From contig NC_045426.1 in assembly GCF_902635505.1 (NCBI RefSeq), positions 333,550,374 through 333,614,373 on the forward strand: 64,000 bases of DNA, read 5' to 3'. The position numbers and the translations under genes were made by a program. Shown in pieces: positions 59,700 to 64,000 of the stretch. The DNA is from Sarcophilus harrisii. Its lineage: Eukaryota > Chordata > Mammalia > Dasyuromorphia > Dasyuridae. The notes under the pieces are model-generated. The model saw only the letters and a list, made by a program, of their open reading frames with translations, was not told the origin of the DNA and searched no databases. Every line of letters starts with the position of its first letter. Positions within the stretch are counted from its first letter, which is position 1.

Positions 59700-60330
59700 T
59701 GGACTTATGTGAAATGATACAAAGTGAAGTGAGCAGAACCAGGAGAACATTGTACACAATCCCAAGCAACATTGTATGAAGATAATGAGTTAGCTATTCT
59801 CAGCAATACGATGATTCAAGACAATTCCAAATGACTCACAATGAAAAAAATGCTATTTACTCTACAGAAAGAATTGGTGGAATTTGAATGCAAATAAAAA
59901 TATGCTATTTTGCAACTTTATATATTTTTTGCAGAATTTTTTTGATCTGTGTTTTCTTTCATAATATGATTAATATGGGAATATGTTTTGCTTGGATTGC
60001 ATATGTATAATCTGTATTAAATTGCTTACCATCTCAGGGAAAGGGAGGAAAGGGAAGGAGAGAATTTGAAACTTAAATTTTTAAAAAAATCAGTGTTAAA
60101 CATATATTGGATTACTTGCCATCTAGGGGAGTGGTGAGGGGAAGGGAAGAAAAATATGGAACACAAGGGTGATTCAATGTTGAAAAATTATCCATGCATA
60201 TGTTTTGAAAATTAAAAGCTTTAATAAAAACACTCATGTTTTTATTAAAAATTTTGCTTAAATTGTTAAATGTTAAAATGTTAAAAATTTGTTTTTACAT
60301 GTAACTGGGAAAATAATATTTTTAAAAGAG
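59700..60330 (+). mobile_element. Older L1 3' end with nested younger L1 end
   Basis: AGTGAGCAGAACCAGGAGAA, TTGAATGCAAATAAAAATAT and TTGCTTACCATCTCAGGGAA belong to the older copy. Its terminal part (GTTTTTACATGTAACTGGGA, AAATAATATTTTT) resumes at about 60,285. A younger 3'UTR (TTGGATTACTTGCCATCTAG ... TATCCATGCATATGTTTTG) occupies about 60,090-60,230. Confidence 0.75.
60220..60249. repeat. 13-bp arm palindrome at the L1 junction
   Basis: TTTAATAAAAACA, loop CTCA, TGTTTTTATTAAA. Perfect arms at the 3' end of the nested L1. Confidence 0.95.
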
Positions 60331-60334
60331 ATAA

Positions 60335-60440
60335 TCTAGGTGAAAACCCTCACTTTACAGATGAGAAAACTGAAGGCAAGAAGTTGACTGTCTCATACAA
60401 GGTCACACAGAGTTAATGACTGTACAAAGGACTCTTTCTT
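60335..60440 (+). mobile_element. MIR core fragment
   Basis: CACTTTACAGATGAGAAAAC and ACAAGGTCACACAGAGTTAA. Confidence 0.6.
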
Positions 60441-60594
60441 CCAGGTGTCCTGACTTTCAAATATGGTAACACGAATAAATCCAGTTTATTATAAATATAT
60501 TTTTGTGTTGCCAACTTAACCTTAGACTTTTAGAAGTGCCAAAAAGTTTCATATAGCAGACATTTATGCTTTACAAACACCTTGCCTCATTTTT

Positions 60595-60755
60595 GAATGA
60601 TTTTTTTTTTTTTTTTTTTGCTGAGGCAATTGGGGTTAAGTAACTTGCCCAGGGTCACACAGCGAGGAAGTGTTAAGTGTCTGAGGTCACATTTGAACTC
60701 AGGTCCTCCTGACTTCAGGATTGGTGCTCTAAACACTGTGCCATTTAGCTTCCCC
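60595..60755 (-). mobile_element. WSINE1-like SINE with TSD
   Basis: A run of about 20 T, GCTGAGGCAATTGGGGTTAA, and TTGAACTCAGGTCCTCCTGA to the end ATTTAGCTTCCCC. GCCTCATTTTT flanks it on both sides (60,584-60,594 and 60,756-60,766). The open frames of 144 and 117 codons crossing it are by-products. Confidence 0.9.
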
Positions 60756-60766
60756 GCCTCATTTTT

Positions 60767-61225
60767 TATAGAACCATTGAAACATATTTTTGGAGAGACC
60801 AGACTTACTGAAGTATTAGCTGTAAGAGCCAGAAATCCCTGGAATGCTAACCTTGTTCTAGTAGTGGGTGAGCTGACAAAATGGGCAGTACCTTGTTGGC
60901 ATAATGTTGGAATTGGACTTTTCAATGTTGCAGAATACAAAGGTGTTTTTTGTTTGTTTTGTTTTGTTTATGTGGGGAGCAAGGGGATCTTTGGTCCAGG
61001 TTTTCAGCACTTAAGAGAAATTAGCTTATGATTGGAAGAATTCACATCCATTCAGGAAACAAACTAACTCATGAAATTTGGTTTCAAGTAAGGGCAAAGC
61101 AGACCTGCAGTTCTGAGAAGTCAGGAAAGATAATAAAAAGAGTGCACAAAAAAAAAACAAAAAACCAAATAAACCTCAAAACTACAAGCAATGACATCTC
61201 AGACATTGAAACTGAAGGTAATGTC
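60767..61225. other. Intergenic DNA, nothing recognised
   Basis: The stretch between the SINE and 61,225 has open frames but no similarity I can name. A (GTTTT)n-like stretch is at about 60,943-60,968. Confidence 0.35.
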
Positions 61226-61420
61226 CAATGTTTCTTTCTCTGTTGTAATATTTCTCATAGCTCTAAAATTCTGTGTTCTAAGGTCACTTCTGGCCTGACA
61301 GTCAATGCTAAAGACTTCAAATCTGTTTTAGGTTCTGTGTTCTAAGATCCCTTCCAAGTCTAACTTCTCTGTTGTTTTAAGATCCTTTCCAACTCAAATG
61401 TTTTATAATTCTTTATCTCC
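61225..61420 (+). repeat. Imperfect internal repeats of LINE/SINE-tail type
   Basis: TTCTGTGTTCTAAGGTCACT and TTCTGTGTTCTAAGATCCCT about 75 bases apart, then TTTTAAGATCCTTTCCAACT. This resembles the ATTCTATG-rich tails of CR1/MIR elements. Confidence 0.45.
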
Positions 61421-61599
61421 TTCAGTCTTGATTTCTTTAACTTTCAAATGAACTCATATAAATGGCTCATAAGGATGTCTGTCCATAGAAAAAAAATAAG
61501 ATATGTTAAACATTTCACAATTGTAAAATACCATTAAACTATAAGTTATCAATAAGTGAAAATAATAATAAGTTAAATGGTTATAAAATATTAACAGAT

Positions 61600-61825
61600 T
61601 TTAGTAATACTTTAAGGCTCATAAAGTGATTTCCTTACAATTATCTTATGAAATAACTGGCACAGGTATTATGATTTCTATTATATGGGTGAAGAAACTG
61701 AGGTTGTGAGTGGTTAAATGATAGCCTCTAGTCACATATAGCTAGAATGTCTCTGGATTGGGATTTGAATTCAGGTCTCCTTCTTCTAGATCCAGCATTT
61801 TTTCTGCCATATCCCATGATCTCTT
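61600..61825 (+). mobile_element. MIR SINE
   Basis: TTAAGGCTCATAAAGTGATT, GTGAAGAAACTGAGGTTGTG and GGGATTTGAATTCAGGTCTC. It lies about 360 bases upstream of the AQP8 promoter region. Confidence 0.7.
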
Positions 61826-62184
61826 TTTGTTTGTTTGTTTTTGTTTAATTTTTTGCCTCTCTTTTTAAAAGATATGTGATAGTTTTCCAGCTACCCATTT
61901 CATTCACAGAACAATGACTTTGTGAAAAGGTTGTGCTAAGGGTGCCTTCCTTTCTGAATGCCTCTGTCTCCTCCTTTACAGGCTTCTGTGATCGTGCAGT
62001 TTCACAGAGAACTCTGGGTACATCGCACAGCAAAAAAGTTGTATTTTCCTCTGTTGGCAGAGAGCTTAGTGATCCTTGAACTCTAGCCTTATTGAGATAA
62101 GGTGAATTTCCACTTCTCTCTCTTGGAGGAGCCCCCTCCTTTCTTTTATGACTGTATCAGCAGGAGGGTAAATTCTCTAGCCTC

Positions 62185-62191
62185 TTAAAAG
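62185..62191 (+). promoter_or_regulatory. AQP8: Possible TATA-like element of AQP8
   Basis: TTAAAAG lies about 145 bases upstream of the exon 1 donor, at the spacing expected for a short 5'UTR exon. A GATA motif (GAGATAACT) occurs some 50 bases downstream. This is a suggestion from sequence only. Confidence 0.3.
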
Positions 62192-62214
62192 CCCAACCTT
62201 TGGGAGTGCAGAGC

Positions 62215-62335
62215 CACTAAGAAATTCATCTCTAGGAGATAACTGCATCACAGGAAGAAGTCTTAAACTCCTTCGGCTTACAGAAGCAAGAAGACTATTT
62301 ACTTTCAGCTGAGACAAGAGGACTTGTAAGAAAAT
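62215..62335 (+). other. AQP8: AQP8 exon 1, probably non-coding
   Basis: The 3' boundary is defined by a strong donor GTAAGT at 62336, 535 bases before the acceptor of the coding exon. Spliced in frame with the next exon, the upstream sequence has no ATG. Human AQP8 starts a few residues earlier (MSGEIAMCE). Here the only usable ATG is the one equivalent to the human internal methionine. The 5' end is inferred from a TATA-like motif. Confidence 0.5.
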
Positions 62336-62499
62336 GTAAGTTAACATTATTGTCTCTTTAATTTTGACAATCTTCTTAATTTTTTTTAAAAATGTAAATG
62401 AAATTAATCTATTGGCAGCCTATGGTTACTCCTTTTGATCCCATGGGAGACTATTCCTATAAGAGGAGCCCAGGGTTCTATTTCTAGTGGATTTTTTAA

Positions 62500-62715
62500 A
62501 ATCACGATGGCTAATAATAACAAGAGTTCTCATTTTTCTAAGCCTTTAAAAGTTACAAAATCTTTTCCTCACAACATTCCATGATCTAGATAATGGAATT
62601 ATTATTGTCCCCATTTTGTAGATGAGGAGACTGAGCCTCAAAGAAATGAAAACTTTCCCCCAGGACCACACAACTAGTAAGTGTCAGAATGGGTACTCAC
62701 CTACATGCCTTATGG
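62500..62715 (+). mobile_element. MIR SINE in AQP8 intron 1
   Basis: CCCATTTTGTAGATGAGGAG, ACTGAGCCTCAAAGAAATGA and ACCACACAACTAGTAAGTGT. Confidence 0.7.
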
Positions 62716-62878
62716 CTTTGAGACTGGTGTTTTTAAGGAAAATCTGGTAATGACTGGGCAAAAAATATAAATGTCTTTGTATTTTGAGACTGGGAAATTT
62801 TGTTTTAGGCAAGGTGGTGAAGGAGCCCAAAGATGTTGAGAACCATTGACCTATATTTTCTTTCCACCAGTTATCCCT

Positions 62879-63129
62879 ATGTGTGAGTCAAAGATAGAGA
62901 GCATGAAAATCAAGGAGAAAGATCTGGAGGTCAGGTATGACTTGTATCAGCCTCACTGGTACGAACGGTACCTACAGCCCTGTGTAGTGGAGCTCCTCGG
63001 CTCGGCTCTCTTCATCTTCATCGGGTGCCTATCAGTCATTGAGAATGTTGAGGGAGTCGGACGGCTGCAGCCTGCACTGGCTCATGGGCTGGCCCTTGGG
63101 CTCACCATCGCCTTTTTGGGAAATATCAG
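62879..63129 (+). CDS. AQP8: AQP8 first coding exon
   Basis: The exon begins at 62871 after a CCACCAG acceptor. The ATG at 62879 opens 83 codons plus two bases up to the donor GTAAGA at 63130. The N-terminal cytoplasmic segment ([18 protein letters not shown]) is weakly conserved. From [10 protein letters not shown] onward the match to human AQP8 is strong. [20 protein letters not shown] is the first membrane helix, and [20 protein letters not shown] is the second. In human the next exon begins SGGHFNPAVS with the first NPA motif, and the AG left here gives the expected serine. The frame is intact. Confidence 0.95.
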
Positions 63130-63294
63130 GTAAGACATTCTTTGGATCTTTGAATTTTGGATCATTGACAAAAGTCTACAGGATTGTGTTTTATGTATAC
63201 TCACCTGGGGGTCATATGGAATCCATATCCAAGCCAACACCTTCCAGGGATTAAGCCAACATAAACAAATAGGGACCATAGGGTCATTTGAGAG

Positions 63295-63600
63295 ATAGCA
63301 TGCTATAATTAGTAGAGTAATGAACTTAGGGTCAAAAACATCTGGATTTGAGCCATGTCCTAAACACTTATTAGCTGTGTGAACCTGGGCAAATTATTTA
63401 ACCCATCTGGCCTCATTATCCTTATCTATAAAATAAGAAGGCTGGATTCAACATCTGAGTTCAGAAATCGTTAAATCCTTCAAAGTCTTCATTTTGAAAT
63501 CATATGGGGTGTTAAGGCTGTAAAACATTTCCCTCAAAACAATCTTGTGTGGTAGGCAGAGCCCATTTAACAAATAGGAAAATTGGGGTGATTGTCGTCA
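63295..63600 (+). mobile_element. MAR1-like SINE and MIR fragment in AQP8 intron
   Basis: ACATCTGGATTTGAGCCATG, TTAGCTGTGTGAACCTGGGC and CTCATTATCCTTATCTATAA (MAR1-like), then ACAATCTTGTGTGGTAGGCA and ACAAATAGGAAAATTGGGGT (MIR core). Confidence 0.65.
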
Positions 63601-64000
63601 TGGAGAGGCAAGACCTCAGTGCAGAATTTCTGATGGGAACCTCATGCTTTTCTTATCTCACTCTCTGCCTTTAAAAGCCAGATCCAAACAGATGGTATTT
63701 TTTTCTTCTTATTTCTGGGCTTCAGGGTGATTTCTTTGCTTGTATTTATTTGGACAACCTGGACGCTGCATCTGTCTTTTTTCTCTCCTCCAACCAAGAG
63801 TGAGATGGATCATAAAGTTAAACCCAAAGTTGAAAATAAACAGACAGAAAGGGAAAAACCAAGGGATTGAGGATGGAGAGGGAGAAACAGTAAAGGGAGA
63901 AGCATGTTTTTGAAAGAGCAGATACAATCACAAGGTTTTTTTTTTTTTTAAATCAAAGGCATGCAATGTTAGTCAATAATTATTTGCTAATTTTTTTTTA

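Larger units (their letters stand above)
62215..64000 (+). other. AQP8: AQP8 gene, 5' part (partial)
   Basis: AQP8 is a six-helix channel for water, ammonia and hydrogen peroxide in plasma and mitochondrial inner membranes of epithelia. The window holds a non-coding first exon, a 535-bp intron with a MIR copy, the first coding exon, and the start of the next intron. The exons with the two NPA half-helices lie beyond position 64,000; I found no such exon in 63,130-64,000. The same-strand position downstream of LCMT1 agrees with the human gene order. The transcription start is an estimate. Confidence 0.9.

Noticed and set aside
60587-60940. 117-codon open frame on the minus strand
   Set aside because: The C-terminal part is the translated SINE (LTLPRCVTLGKLLNPNCLSK plus poly-lysine from the A-tail). 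The same SINE peptide appears at 8,036-8,257.
60597-61031. 144-codon open frame on +, the longest in the window
   Set aside because: Its first third is the antisense of a WSINE1-like SINE with its poly(T), and the rest matches no protein I know. No splice or start context supports it.
63039-63254. 71-codon + frame and a 65-codon minus frame over the AQP8 exon
   Set aside because: Both are shadows of the AQP8 exon in other frames.

Overview
The window is nuclear DNA of a marsupial, most likely an Australian one. The evidence is the mix of repeats: many 5'-truncated L1 copies of a marsupial type, two tRNA-derived SINEs resembling WSINE1, many MAR1-like and MIR/CORE-SINE copies, and old L2 and CR1-clade LINEs. 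The host genes have vertebrate exon-intron structure. There are no prokaryotic features. All family names are from recognition by eye, without a database search.

Two host genes lie on the + strand. Positions 1 to about 23,872 are the 3' half of LCMT1 (leucine carboxyl methyltransferase 1, which methylates the C-terminal leucine of the PP2A catalytic subunit). Its last five coding exons are at 4825-4945, 7058-7159, 10246-10337, 17099-17196 and 23637-23662. All have GT/AG splice sites and matching phases. A short 3'UTR follows, with AATAAA at 23851. Positions from about 62,200 to the window end are the 5' end of AQP8 (aquaporin-8): a non-coding first exon ending at 62335 and a coding exon at 62879-63129. 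The NPA-bearing exons lie beyond the window. LCMT1 followed by AQP8 on the same strand matches the human 16p12 order.

The 38 kb between the genes, and the introns, are mostly layered transposon fossils. L1 3' ends occur in both orientations, and several have clear target-site duplications. They sit in or beside older L2, CR1 and SINE copies. There are two probable solo retroviral LTRs (14,727-15,068 inside an L1; 49,016-49,620), a hAT element with TIRs and 8-bp flanks (47,659-47,905), a long-TIR foldback element (about 22,845-23,238) and a full-length 7SL RNA pseudogene (about 56,800-57,120).

The strongest unexplained signal is a group of inverted duplications. A 199-bp piece of a decayed L1 (52,598-52,796) recurs in inverted orientation 1.3 kb away inside a CR1 fossil (54,113-54,311), with only two mismatches. 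A 78-bp segment just past the LCMT1 poly(A) site recurs inverted 0.8 kb away at about 90% identity. A 29-bp stem hairpin lies at 38,307-38,370 inside a possible unidentified retrocopy. These look like templated, inverted local copying. No new protein-coding system was found.
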